Origin: Lottia gigantea
Lineage: Eukaryota > Mollusca > Gastropoda > Lottiidae
Length of the DNA: 64,000 nt
Assembly: GCF_000327385.1 (NCBI RefSeq)
Contig: NW_008710370.1
Location: forward strand, 3,234,978-3,298,977
Direction: 5' to 3'
Shown here: positions 51,488-60,822 of the stretch, one piece after another
Layout: every line of letters starts with the position of its first letter
Position numbering within the stretch: the stretch's first letter is position 1
The notes under the pieces: model-generated
The model's database searches: none
Seen by the model: the letters and a program-made list of their open reading frames with translations, nothing else
What the model was told of the DNA's origin: nothing
Position numbers and translations under genes: made by a program

Positions 51488-51526
51488 ACAAAATTGCTAA
51501 GGAGTTTTACACTTTCTGTGGCAGTT
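51488..51526 (+). CDS. Candidate 39-nt exon 2 of the unidentified gene
   Basis: A pyrimidine-rich acceptor (TTCTATTGCAACCTGTTCTATTAG) precedes an exon that completes the phase-1 codon of exon 1 and reads D-KIAKEFYTFCGS. It ends at T|GTAAGTG, again phase 1. Phase agreement at both sides is suggestive, but an exon this small can arise by chance. Confidence 0.3.
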
Positions 51527-51596
51527 GTAAGTGTATTATTTTTTCAATAAATGTACAACAGCTCTATAAGTATAACGGTGAATATGCCTTCATTTT

Positions 51597-51633
51597 TATA
51601 CGCCCACATGAATATGTGGTCCGTCGGTCCGTC
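51597..51633 (+). mobile_element. Terminal fragment of a pearl-like element
   Basis: TATACGCCCACATGAATATG followed by TGGTC and CGTCGGTCCGTC is the same left terminus as element 2 at 45680. It breaks off at about 51633, exactly where the CRESS-like fossil begins. Confidence 0.8.
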
Positions 51634-51992
51634 TTTACACTCTGGATGTCATCATATTTAGGAAATCCTTGTGTTGTCCATAGTTGTTTGAATCTTTCAA
51701 AGTTCATCTTTTCTGATGTTTGGATATAAGCGTGGCAATGTCCTTTTCTTCCACTTAGTCCCCATTCATTTCCAGCTACTAACTTTCCGGCGAATTTCCA
51801 ATTCATCCACTTCTTTTGAATACTGTACTTTGCTGCTTTTCCTATGGTTAAGAAGAAATTCTGTCCGGCTTTTTCCACTTTTTCTTTCTTCCCTGATCCT
51901 AAATGCTTCTTTGTTTTACAGTGTCTAGCCCATTGATTCGTTACTACATCACAATCGCACTTTTCACATCGTTTTTTGGTCAATTTCGCCAT
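51634..51992 (-). pseudogene. Rep-like HUH endonuclease portion (fossil part)
   Basis: The frame begins at 51992 and holds, in order, a Cys-Cys...His-His pattern (CEKCDC, then HCKTKKH) resembling a zinc finger, an FFLTI strand (motif I-like) and GHCHAYIQ, the paired-histidine HUH motif of rolling-circle replication initiators. Rep proteins nick the origin hairpin to start replication. The zinc-finger-like start is not part of the usual circovirus Rep plan as I know it. The last residues of the open frame, beyond 51634, belong to the host repeat. Confidence 0.75.
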
Positions 51993-52007
51993 GTCGACTT
52001 TTTTTCA

Positions 52008-52044
52008 GCGCCGCGTATACTAGTATTGCTTTTATACGCGGCGC
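52008..52044. other. Origin-type stem-loop of the CRESS fossil
   Basis: A perfect 12-bp stem, GCGCCGCGTATA with TATACGCGGCGC (13 bp counting the outer A-T pair), carries a 13-base loop containing TAGTATTGC, which resembles the conserved nonanucleotide nicked by CRESS Rep proteins. It sits between the divergent rep and cap starts, the expected location. Confidence 0.85.
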
Positions 52045-52154
52045 TAGCAAACGTCGATTTTATGACGTCAAAAGTATTTTCCATCTCTAACGTTAACGTT
52101 TTGACGTCAAGTTTCCTTAGTAACGTCAGTTGCAAGTTTAAAGTGACATTAAAG

Positions 52155-52964
52155 ATGGCATTCCAGGGGAAAAGACGTTTTTTCAACCGAAGGCGTTTTT
52201 ATGCTAAAAAGAGATATTTTAATCGTCGAAGAAGGAATTTTTATAGACGTAGACGTGCTCCTATTCGTAGAAGGACCTATAGGAGAAGATCTAACTTTAT
52301 GAAGAGGATCTATAAAGGAATTGTTCATTCTGAACATAAAGCTTCTCACGAATTTAATCTTGGTGCTAAAGGAATCTACACCTCCAATCTTTGTTGGAAC
52401 TGGCATACTTTTTTGACTGGTTCTATAAAGAGTCAGACTTCATCTTATCTTAATCTCTTTGATGAAGTGAAGATTCGACACGTTACCCTGGTGTATTGGC
52501 TGAGGAATAATGGTAATAGTTCTATTACTTATGAACAACCTACTATGACCACCACTTATGACCCCGATGCTCAAGGTCGTACGATGTCTATTGATAATCA
52601 GAACTGCTGTCCTAATACCCGAGAGAAGTTAATTCGTTATGGAAAGAAGTACAAATTGAGGATGTATCCTAAGTTTCAACCTAAATTGTCTGCTGCCAAA
52701 TCGGTTGCCATTGGGGGCAATGCTGTATCCCCCTGGATTGATGCTGCCTACTTCACTTATAGTGCCTCTCCTGCCTCTTCTATGAATGGAATTATCTACA
52801 CACTTAAAGCTTCTCCTAATACCTTTGTAGAGGGATATTATAGTGTTGGTCTTTCTTGGAAAGGACGCAGAGATGGACAGATCTATACAGCCAAAGATGA
52901 TCTTTATTCTGCTGCTACTCCTGAAGGATTTGAAGTTTTGGAGGGGTTTGATACTGTCAACTAG
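52155..52964 (+). CDS. Circovirus-like capsid protein (fossil part, frame looks whole)
   Basis: A 269-codon open frame. The first ~50 residues are extremely Arg-rich with aromatic residues between (KRRFFNRRRFYAKKRYF), the DNA-binding and nuclear-targeting start typical of circovirus capsids. The rest is a beta-rich, Tyr/Ser/Thr-rich segment consistent with a jelly-roll capsid fold. Length fits the family (about 230-280 residues). I start at 52155 because the Arg-rich domain begins there; the open frame upstream to 51903 overlaps the hairpin and is not cap. The identity is inferred from the N terminus, length and position opposite rep. No host role is evident. Confidence 0.75.
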   Translation: MAFQGKRRFFNRRRFYAKKRYFNRRRRNFYRRRRAPIRRRTYRRRSNFMKRIYKGIVHSEHKASHEFNLGAKGIYTSNLCWNWHTFLTGSIKSQTSSYLNLFDEVKIRHVTLVYWLRNNGNSSITYEQPTMTTTYDPDAQGRTMSIDNQNCCPNTREKLIRYGKKYKLRMYPKFQPKLSAAKSVAIGGNAVSPWIDAAYFTYSASPASSMNGIIYTLKASPNTFVEGYYSVGLSWKGRRDGQIYTAKDDLYSAATPEGFEVLEGFDTVN

Positions 52965-53140
52965 CTGCCAGACGAGGGGCCACACCACGAGCCGGAGTCC
53001 CGGAGGGCGGAGGCGATCTGTGTTAGGGTCCAGCTGCCATGGAGTATTTAACGGTTCTTGCCCTTGTTTTAGGGTCCATGTTTGATTAAAAAAAAATATG
53101 TAAGGCTTGAACTGTATTTTAATTTTAACAATAAATAAAT

Positions 53141-53690
53141 TTAACATATAATCATCTTGTAATCTTCATCTTGTTTTATCAATTGGAAGTTCCAATACCT
53201 GTCTGCCGACATCTTGCTTTCATCAGGCATGAAATTCGCCATGCACACCACTTTCGGACTTCTGAAATGCTTAGTTCTACTATCGTACTTCGCTGAGAAC
53301 AGGTATCCATCTTTAAGATTTTCCAGTATGGCGTAGTTTACGAATTTTCCATCCTCTCTTGTATAGTTAAAGCATACTATACCTCCCCCGTTGTAGGCAT
53401 AACTTATATCTTTGGAATTGGAATTTTGGAAGATAGCTGCTCCTTCCACTGCATTAAGGTATTTACATAGGTAAGTTTTACCTGCTCCACCATCTTTATC
53501 GAAAAGTATCTCTCTATCTTCTGTTTCTTTTAAAATTCGGATACATGCTCTTTGCCATCTTTTTAACTTCTCTTCTTTGTAAAGTTCCTTTACGTCGTCT
53601 TCATTATACTGTCTTGCATATTCGTTGTAAACTTCTAGGAATGCTTTCTTCTGGTGGGGGTAGGTTGCAATATGGGTAGCTATTACGATT
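53141..53690 (-). pseudogene. Rep-like superfamily 3 helicase portion (fossil part)
   Basis: It carries a Walker A loop (GGAGKTYLCKYL), a Walker B-like strand region (GGIVCFNYTRE) followed by AILENLKDGYL, and a motif C-like KVVCMANFMPD. These are the ordered helicase motifs of CRESS Rep C-terminal domains. The upstream part of this open frame, above about 53690, is not rep and belongs to the neighbouring P-element remnant. Confidence 0.8.
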
Positions 53691-53729
53691 ATTGGGGTGT
53701 CCCATAAATGGGACAATGGCTTAAAATGG

Positions 53730-54320
53730 GTTAATTGAAGCAGAGAAAACATAGCGTCGGAAGAACTTTTCAGACGTAATACATATATCAACATCATTCT
53801 ATGGAACTGTTAATGTTACTTTACATTTCAAGGCTATCAATGAATGCACAGGAGAAAGTTGCGTTTCTGACAGAGCATTTAGGCATGTTCCACAAATTAT
53901 ACAACTTTTCTTTTTAAAACCAACAAATCCAGCTATATAGGCAACAATTTTATGGGACAAAGACGACAAGAGATGAGGTTTTGGCGTATAACTGTAATCT
54001 TCGTGAATGGGCTGCAACATAAAACTATCATCGCACAACCTATTTTTAATTGTGGAAGAATTAATCAACTCAGATGCGCACACTTCCGTATCAACATTGT
54101 TGCACAGTATACGGCTTGACGTAGTCAAAACAGGGACATTTTCAAGAGCCAAACAATTTCCTGATCTAATATCTTGTATATCATTATGTACAAGTAAATT
54201 TTTAAAAGACGTTTTGAATTGTCTAGATGTGGGATTATTATTGCAACCTCCCATACTTATAATTTTACCAAAAAAGAGTTCGATATGGTCTTGGCTTAAC
54301 TTGTAAGTTAATAAAAATTG
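53730..54320 (-). pseudogene. P-element (THAP9-type) transposase C-terminal remnant
   Basis: The frame contains FLLTYKLSQDHIELFFGKI, NNNPTSRQFKTSFKNLLVHN and KIVAYIAGFVGFKK, closely following the C-terminal half of P-element and THAP9 transposases (TYKLSQDHIE..FF, NNNPT..QF, YIAGFV). The frame stops at 53799, and the next ~20 codons continue in a shifted frame (MLIYVLRLKSS). The N-terminal THAP and GTP-binding parts are absent. A palindrome, GTGTCCCAT-AAATGGGACA, at about 53696-53712 may mark the element's end. It is sandwiched between two unrelated fossils. Confidence 0.8.
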
Positions 54321-54664
54321 CTGATCTTCAACGTTAACAAGTTGTAACTCACACATAATGGCTTTAGGTGAAATGACGACGGTTTTGGTAGATACATTAG
54401 AAATATGAATAGGGATAACATCAGATTTGTCATAATCAAACAACATAATGGTTGGTGAAATATCTTAAACCGAATCTACAGCACTATTACAAGGATGAGC
54501 CATTACTGTAGTTTTTGGACAATACAACTTCTTGTCTACGAAACCTTTAAGTGTCGCACTTGAATTTGGATGAAGGGATACATTATGAGATTCTGCACTT
54601 TTAACTATTTCCACAGAATAATTCTGTTTCAACAACTCATCATATAATGCTATAGTGCGAAACG

Positions 54665-55141
54665 TTAAATATCAAGATGTGTGGGATTCAATCTCTGATA
54701 AAACGACATGCCTTGCTGTTCCCTGCATTCATTCATGAGCGTATATAAAATATTTGTACCTAGGAAAACAGGGACTTGCGAATTATATCTACTTACCGGA
54801 ACTACCAATAATAAACACTGCAAGCCAGAATTTTCTAATAAATCTGGAGTTTCCAGTGTTGCTTCAATATACCCAGAATACAGCAAAGAATTACCACCAG
54901 CACATTCAATATCTAAAATGTTTTCTAAAGGATACAACTTTAAATGAGATAAATGATTGTAGAAATAATCCTCGTTGATAGTCGATACCGTAGAACCAGT
55001 ATCTAACAATGCAGAACAAGTCAAGCCTTCAATTTTCACAGAAACCTCGTTTGGCTCACCCACCAAACATAAACCTACCGACGAGGGAAGTCTCGATTTC
55101 TCCAACCCCGTGACCCGAGGCTTTGATCGTTTTCCGACCAA
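54665..55141 (-). pseudogene. Retropepsin-like protease portion (fossil part)
   Basis: It contains CSALLDTGSTVSTI, the DTGS catalytic signature of retroviral-type aspartic proteases. About 80 residues later comes VPVFLGTNIL, the hydrophobic-Gly flap and helix region. In Gypsy elements this enzyme matures Gag and Pol. Confidence 0.8.
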
Positions 55142-55188
55142 TTGTTATGCTGTGTTGGTGACCTACAATTCATCTGTAAAAGCCCAGG

Positions 55189-56127
55189 TTAACCACATCT
55201 CCAACACACTGGTCCTGTGTGACAACTATTACGAAAATTCGTAGACGTTCCAAACCTACTATTTCCGTCCCTTCGAGATGTACTATCGGAAGATGATTGG
55301 ACAGGTTTAACAAACTGAGATACAGTCTCCTTCAATTCACCCATTTGAGTAGACAACGTCTTCACTATGCTCTTAAGTTCCTGTAACTCTGAGTCATATG
55401 AACGACCAGAACTAACCATATTAGACTGTTTAGGTTTTACATCAGTAGTCGATTTTCGACTATTCAAATCGAACTCGATACGCCTTACCTCAACTCTTAG
55501 TTCATCGAAAGTTGTAGGTTGATCGTATTTATGCGAAGATACATCCTTCAAATGAGGTAATAATCCATGCCAAAATACGACGGATTGCATTGCCAAATCT
55601 TCGACTCTACATGCCCAAGAAGTGACAGATTCAGCCTCTTTCTGTCGAGCACTATAGAAATTAGCAATCAATGATTCTGATTCTTCACAAATACCGGACA
55701 CGCTTTGTAGTTTAGCTAATATTTCTTTAATGGTCGCTTTTGTTCCAAGACGCATAATAACCTTACCAGCTTCCCCCTCTAATGAACGTCGAATAGCCAG
55801 TAAAATGATGTGATCGGGGTACACATGCTCAGATATCAAACAGTCAGCTTCATATTTCCACAGATCATAACTTACCTCTCCTTTTCCAAACTCACCGTAA
55901 AATATTGATAGTTTTGGAATCTGATTACTACGTCCTCCGGTACTTCGTTCAGTTTCTTCTGACTTATTTGGCCACTTACCTTGAGCTTTTAATGTCTCGC
56001 TCATCCAAGACGTTACACCATCTGCAGTATGCACATCTTTTGGAAATATACCCATTTGAACCAAAGTGTCGCAAACACCAACTATATCATCTTCCTCAAG
56101 ATGGCCTTCCTCTTTTAACTTATCCAT
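55189..56127 (-). pseudogene. Gag-like capsid portion (fossil part)
   Basis: The portion has PKLSIFYGEFGKGEVSYDLW and AIRRSLEGEAGKVIMRLG-type wording of Ty3/Gypsy (PNMA-related) Gag capsid domains. A coiled-coil-prone stretch follows (ELQELKSIVKTLSTQMGELK), and the start of a CCHC zinc knuckle (CWRCG) lies at the end. Confidence 0.75.
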
Positions 56128-57192
56128 AATGCAAATTAAATATAAGAAATCAACATAAAACTGAAAAAACCAGCAAATTGAAATACCTCAGCATGCAACT
56201 AAATCCTATTAAACTGACATGGCCAGATTTGAACCAAATTTGACAAAGCATACATGGAACGGTGCAACCACAAGAACCACATGCGAGGCAGAGGAAAACG
56301 TGCTAAGTCCGGAAAAGAAAATACAAAATTATATTTTAGTTACAACCTGCATTCATACTTATTTATCACCCATTCTGTACAACATGAAAAACAAAAATAT
56401 ACAAAATTAGACAACATAATACAATTAATGAAACATAATTCACACAATTTCAGTCACTGCTGTCGAAAAATAATTTTAGTCATCGTCGTTGCTCCTACAC
56501 TTTCAGTCACTCTAATCTTCTATACCATAGCATCTCAATTAAATTATTGATACCGGAACCAAGAAAAATATATCATCTTCCGCGAACACAACACAAAAAC
56601 ACGCCACATTTGTATCAAACCATCCTCCTCCCTGGGGGCTCCATCGTCGCAGCTACACGCCCCTATGCAAGATGGAATCTGGGACTCGCCACGTATTTGG
56701 GTCAAAGGATGGAATTACAGATTACAGTTTCATACATTTATTACACACAACATTACATCTAATAAATACACCACATGAAAGTCGGATAGTCGCGGTTATG
56801 TGGATATGTGCTAAATACCAATATGGAGGCTTCCAATGCATTCCGCCATTACTAATTAGATCTACACCATCATACCATTAGTAAAAAAGGTGTCTAAGGA
56901 CTAGTGCTCAAGTACCACCAACCAAAATAAATAGCCCTGAAATGACAATAGGTTCTGTCTAACAAATCAATATCTTCGGCGTAAAATACATCTAAATATT
57001 ATCCATAAATATTATCCATAGCCCGCGACTAACATTAAATCATATACCAAACATATTAGAATGAGTGACAAACATTACCTCATCTACTTCGACAATTAGT
57101 AGAAGTCATATTAACATACGATCTAAAGAATAAAATATAGTTACCAGTTTGTGGAATAGGACCACAGAAGTTAGCAGCGCACTCCAACTATC
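56128..57192. other. Noncoding stretch, possible retroelement leader or LTR
   Basis: Upstream of the gag-like frame on the minus strand. Open frames here are short. I could not define an LTR boundary or a primer-binding site. Confidence 0.4.
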
Positions 57193-57821
57193 TCACATGT
57201 GGGTCCTGGGCCACTGTAGCCAATTCTCGCTCCACAGAATTATATTCTTTATTCGAGGGTCGTCAGTGTGGTCCTGTACAACATAATCAAGAATTTTCAC
57301 AAAAGAGCTAGCGATGTCATTAGCAGAAGGCCAATTTTGAGCCTCATTCCATACAGCCCCGTAACCTTTTTTAATTAGAGAACACTGGGCTGTCATGTAG
57401 TATACATTCAATTTTCTTCTATAAAAGAAATTGGACACATCCGCTGTGGGCATAGCAAAAACATTTTGTAGGTCGAAACATACAACCATTATTGTCCTTA
57501 TCTGATCGATCTTTGTCTCTTCCGACTTTGGTTTCGGCTTCGTTCCTTAAATGTGATCTTTGTTGCTCCCCGGTTCTTAATCTTAGCAGATGCCTCGCAA
57601 TGATCGCATCTGTCCTTGTAAGGAGTGTGGAATGCGATATTAAACTCAGAATTAAATATTTCCCTGTATGGATGAAGTTTACCTGGTTCTGAGCCAGATA
57701 CATGACACTTACAAAAATTTGATTGAAAGTCCTTTCGCCAGATATTCCTTATTAGTACTTGAACGACATTAATGGGACTAATTATTACTAATACTAGGTG
57801 TCGCTTGAATGCCTTCCTCAA
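57193..57821 (-). pseudogene. Unnamed transposase-like protein remnant
   Basis: Three overlapping minus-strand frames carry consecutive pieces: FNSEFNIAFHTPYKDRCDHC (paired Cys), then an acidic/basic helix, then VVCFDLQNVFAMPTADVSNF, FFYRRKLNVYYMTAQCSL and AVWNEAQNWPSANDIASSFV. The FDLQ...Y-KRKLNVYN...W-E...ANE order recalls an RNase H-like transposase-type family common in invertebrate genomes, which I cannot name. At least two frameshifts make it a pseudogene. Confidence 0.5.
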
Positions 57822-58033
57822 TATCAGGAGGAATTCCTACATTGACGCTTTTGTCCCACTTAAACGGAATCGGTGTTCCGCCCACTGTATTCTTAGACTT
57901 GTGGTAGTTGATAATGCGTTTCTGGCTAATGGATAAGGTGTTGAAGAAAAATTGTTTGCAAACTCAATAATTGTCACCATTAAGAGCTATTGAATATGCT
58001 AATAAACTACAAAATCTAATTTGTATATTTGCA

Positions 58034-58402
58034 GGATATCGTCCAACAAAATTAACTAATTACAATAATATATAGAATTGCCTTTCACCCTATATTGTAC
58101 GAACAAAACCAATGTCTGACTTGTGTGAAATGTGTCAGAAAAATAATGTTGCTGTTTATGGAAGTACTAATTTGCCTGGTGTCGTGAAACAGCTACACTT
58201 AAAAAACAATTTGAACATTTAGAATTGGTTACTAAAGGAAAGATCTGTATATCGAGATATGGTTTCACATTGCAAAAATTAAACACTTGGTTCAAATACA
58301 CATTATTCATTTGATTATGCACAGCAGGTGCACTATCCTTCTAACCCTCTACAGCCAGGTCCAATATACTTTATAGTACCAAGAAGCTGTGGAATATTTG
58401 GT
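58034..58402 (+). pseudogene. Second transposase-like remnant
   Basis: Broken plus-strand frames give KPMSDLCEMCQKNNVAVYGS, NLPGVVKQLHLKNN, then HYSFDYAQQVHYPSNPLQPG and YFIVPRSCGIFG. The Cys pair and the DYAQQ-H-P-NPLQPGP-YF wording belong to an unnamed mollusc/cnidarian transposase-like family, by memory. Internal stops are present. It ends abruptly at the first 49-bp repeat of the Penelope-like element, so it may have been cut by that insertion. Confidence 0.5.
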
Positions 58403-58451
58403 TTTCGGGGAAGGGAGGGTTTGATTCTCCCAAATGTACAGGCCTAGGGTG
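58403..58451 (+). repeat. 49-bp direct repeat, copy 1
   Basis: TTTCGGGGAAGGGAGGGTTT through AGGCCTAGGGTG is identical to 63268-63316. It could be a remnant terminal repeat of the Penelope-like element, or duplicated target sequence. Confidence 0.95.
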
Positions 58452-58538
58452 GAGCAGACACTTTAATTAGAAATTAGGATTAAGGGTCTTGATTGGGTTT
58501 TCTTCTGTTCTTATTCTGATCTGAAATTAGAAAAATAA

Positions 58539-58555
58539 CTCGCCCGATGGGCGAG
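58539..58555. other. GC-rich hairpin near the 3' end of the Penelope-like element
   Basis: CTCGCCC-GAT-GGGCGAG is a perfect 7-bp stem with a 3-base loop, just downstream of ORF2 on the minus strand. It could be a structural signal in the 3' untranslated region. Confidence 0.55.
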
Positions 58556-58586
58556 AAGTATAGTATCTGTTCTGTACTGATTGTTT

Positions 58587-60822
58587 TTAGTTTACTATGA
58601 ACAATATTATCATTTGAGTTCTTATTTTGGAATATGCAACTATCATTTTCTGCTTATAGACATGGGGGAATTTCTCTTGAAGGCTCTTATAGTGGGCATG
58701 AACTATCTTGCTTGCTCGATTGCTGGTTGTATTAAACGGGACAACAAAGGGTGCTATGCCTACATTATGATGAATATTTAGTCCAATAGGTCTTGCTGTA
58801 TTCAATGTCTCAATGCAATGGGTCTCCCTAGATTGACGGAATTTGGTAGTTTCATCTTCGGGCAAGTCAATTTCTCAATTGGGATTAGGGTGAGATCGTC
58901 TATTGAATGGTCGTCGAGGTTGAAATGATTAGAAACAGGCTTGTCTTTCTTTAATTTGATGTCCGACCTATGAGCATTAAAGCGAGTTCGTAAATTATTC
59001 TTAGTTTCTCCTACATATTGTTTGGGGCATTTCTTGCATGAAATTAAATATATTACATTCGAATGTTCGCATGTTAGATGTTCCTGGATCGGGTACCTTT
59101 TATTCGTAGAGTTGCTTACAAAATAATGAGTTTCTGATATAAAGGGACATGTTTTGCATCTACTGGACAAACATGGAGCACTTCTTAAACCTGGAGGTAC
59201 TTCGGCATAAAGTCTGTTTTTAGCTGCTATCTGTGCTAAGGTGGAATTTTTTATGTTTCGTAAAAATCGTTTAGAGTACCCACGCTCTTTCAGTTTTGAG
59301 AAAACAATCGTACAGGCTTGGTTGAAATCAGAAGATCTTGTACAAATTCGATGAAATCGTTAAACTTGTGACTTAATTATACCAGAAAAGGTATGTTTTG
59401 GGTGAAAGGAGCTCTTGTGCAAGAGTTGATGAGTATCAGTTTCTTTGAAATACACTTTAATATCCAGTTTATTTGTTTCTGCTATGGAATCTCCCTTAAA
59501 GACTGTGGTATCGAGAAAGTCTATGCGTTTGTCACTCACGTTTGCGGTTAGTTTGATAGAAGGATGGTGGTTGTTGAGAATTTCAAAGAATTCCCAAAAC
59601 TGTTCCATAGAATAAGTCCAAACCATAAAAATGTCATCCAAAAAGCGTCCATAAAAAAGTGGGTGAAATGGACAGAGGGGCAACACCTCACGTTCCCACT
59701 CTGCCATGAAAAGGTTTGCGTACGAAGGGGCGAATCGTTAGCTCATTGCTGTCCCTGAAGTTTGTAAATATGTTTTACCATTAAATGTGAAATCGTTTCG
59801 ACTAAGACAAATCTCTAAAAGCTGTAGAATTGCATCGTCGGGTCTGTTTGGATCTGGGTTTTACGAACTGCCGTTAAAGCAGTAGTGTTATCGATATTGG
59901 TATACATAGAAGAAACGTCGATAGAAATTAAAATAGCATTAGAGGGAACTCGAAGATTTTTTATTTTATTGACAAAATCGGTTGTGTCTTTAAGGTAGGC
60001 GCGATGTTGGTATGCTAGAGGTAGTAAGAAATGATCAATGTATTCTGACACTACATATGACTCACTACCACAGTCAGATATAATCGGGCGGCCTTTAGGG
60101 ATTTTATTCGAGATAAACCACTCCTTGGTTGGATTCTTATGGATTTTAGGCAAAGTGTACAAATGTCTCTCGTGACAATCAGGTTTGGCAGACAGATAGT
60201 CATATTGTTTCTGTTTGAGATACCTAGTTTTGACTAAATCGGCAAGAATATTATTAATCATGTTAGCAGTTTCTTTGAAAATTGGTTTCGGTAAAATGGC
60301 ATAATGTTTAGGATTATTCAGTTGATTCTCTGCTTCTGAAACGTAATCCTCCCTATTCAGAATGACACAACATGAACCTTTGTCACTCTTTTTAATAACA
60401 ATGCTATCGTCTTTCTTAAGTAAGTTTAACGCTTCACGTTCCACTCGTGTGAGATTAGGCTTTTCGTGTGTTATGGAAAGGTTAACTGTTTGGCTATTCA
60501 TACTCGCAAATGCTTTCAATATTTCAGGATGGATGGCGGCCTGGGGGGTGTCCACGTGGATTTAGGAATAAACATTGTTCTAGCACCACGTGGGGTGTGG
60601 TTTCGAAAAAAAATATGTACAGCTAAGATTTCGTTGAAATCGTTCAATGGATGGTCGGAGATAATTCAAGTTAGCTATCTTTGGTGTGGGAATAAACTTA
60701 AGTCCACGGTCTAAGATTGAGTGCTGAAGGGGTGTGAGGATTTTGCGGCTCAAGTTAACTACAGTTTGGCCTAGCGGTGGCCTCTCAGTATTTTTATCCC
60801 CAGTAATTAGTTTAAAGACTTA
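58587..60822 (-). pseudogene. Penelope-like ORF2: reverse transcriptase and GIY-YIG endonuclease
   Basis: In order there is the N-terminal signature LSRKILTPLQHSILDRGLKF (about 60740-60680), KSDKGSCCVILNREDY, HLYTLPKIHKNP, GRPIISDCGSESYVVSEYID, motif A region ISIDVSSMYTNI, FAPSYANLFM and the catalytic FLDDIFMVW (YxDD-type, near 59650). The GIY-YIG domain follows (NVIYLISCKKCPKQYVGETK, then LRTRFNAHRSDIK), closing with TLNTARPIGLN. Together these make the cDNA-copying enzyme and nickase of the element, about 745 codons. Breaks include a shift in a C run near 60550, one near 59835, stops near 59755 and 59360, and a shift near 58860. It overlaps the end of ORF1 by a few bases. Confidence 0.85.

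Larger units (their letters stand above)
51634..53690. mobile_element. Endogenous circovirus-like (CRESS-DNA) fossil
   Basis: Parts in order: rep-like N-terminal portion (minus), origin-type hairpin, cap-like frame (plus), rep-like helicase portion (minus). The hairpin lies between the divergent 5' ends of rep and cap, the ambisense plan of circoviruses and cycloviruses (Cressdnaviricota). The rep-like portions lie at opposite ends, as expected if a circular genome was opened within rep when it entered the chromosome. The left flank is a pearl-element end, a host repeat, which argues for true integration. The cap-like frame looks whole and the rep region is broken, with about one major break. 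The preserved hairpin and frame suggest a fairly young insertion; age cannot be measured here. Confidence 0.85.
54323..56127 (-). mobile_element. Ty3/Gypsy-like retroelement fossil, gag-pro segment
   Basis: In minus-strand order there is a gag-like frame, a protease-like frame and a short downstream pol-side piece (VIPIHISNVSTKTVVISPKA). No reverse transcriptase or integrase is present, and I could not find paired LTRs. The segment is broken, with several breaks, and ends where the P-element remnant begins. Age is unknown but clearly not recent. Confidence 0.75.

Noticed and set aside
56128-57192. Possible LTR upstream of the gag-like frame
   Set aside because: No second copy, no clear TG...CA borders and no convincing primer-binding site in the window.
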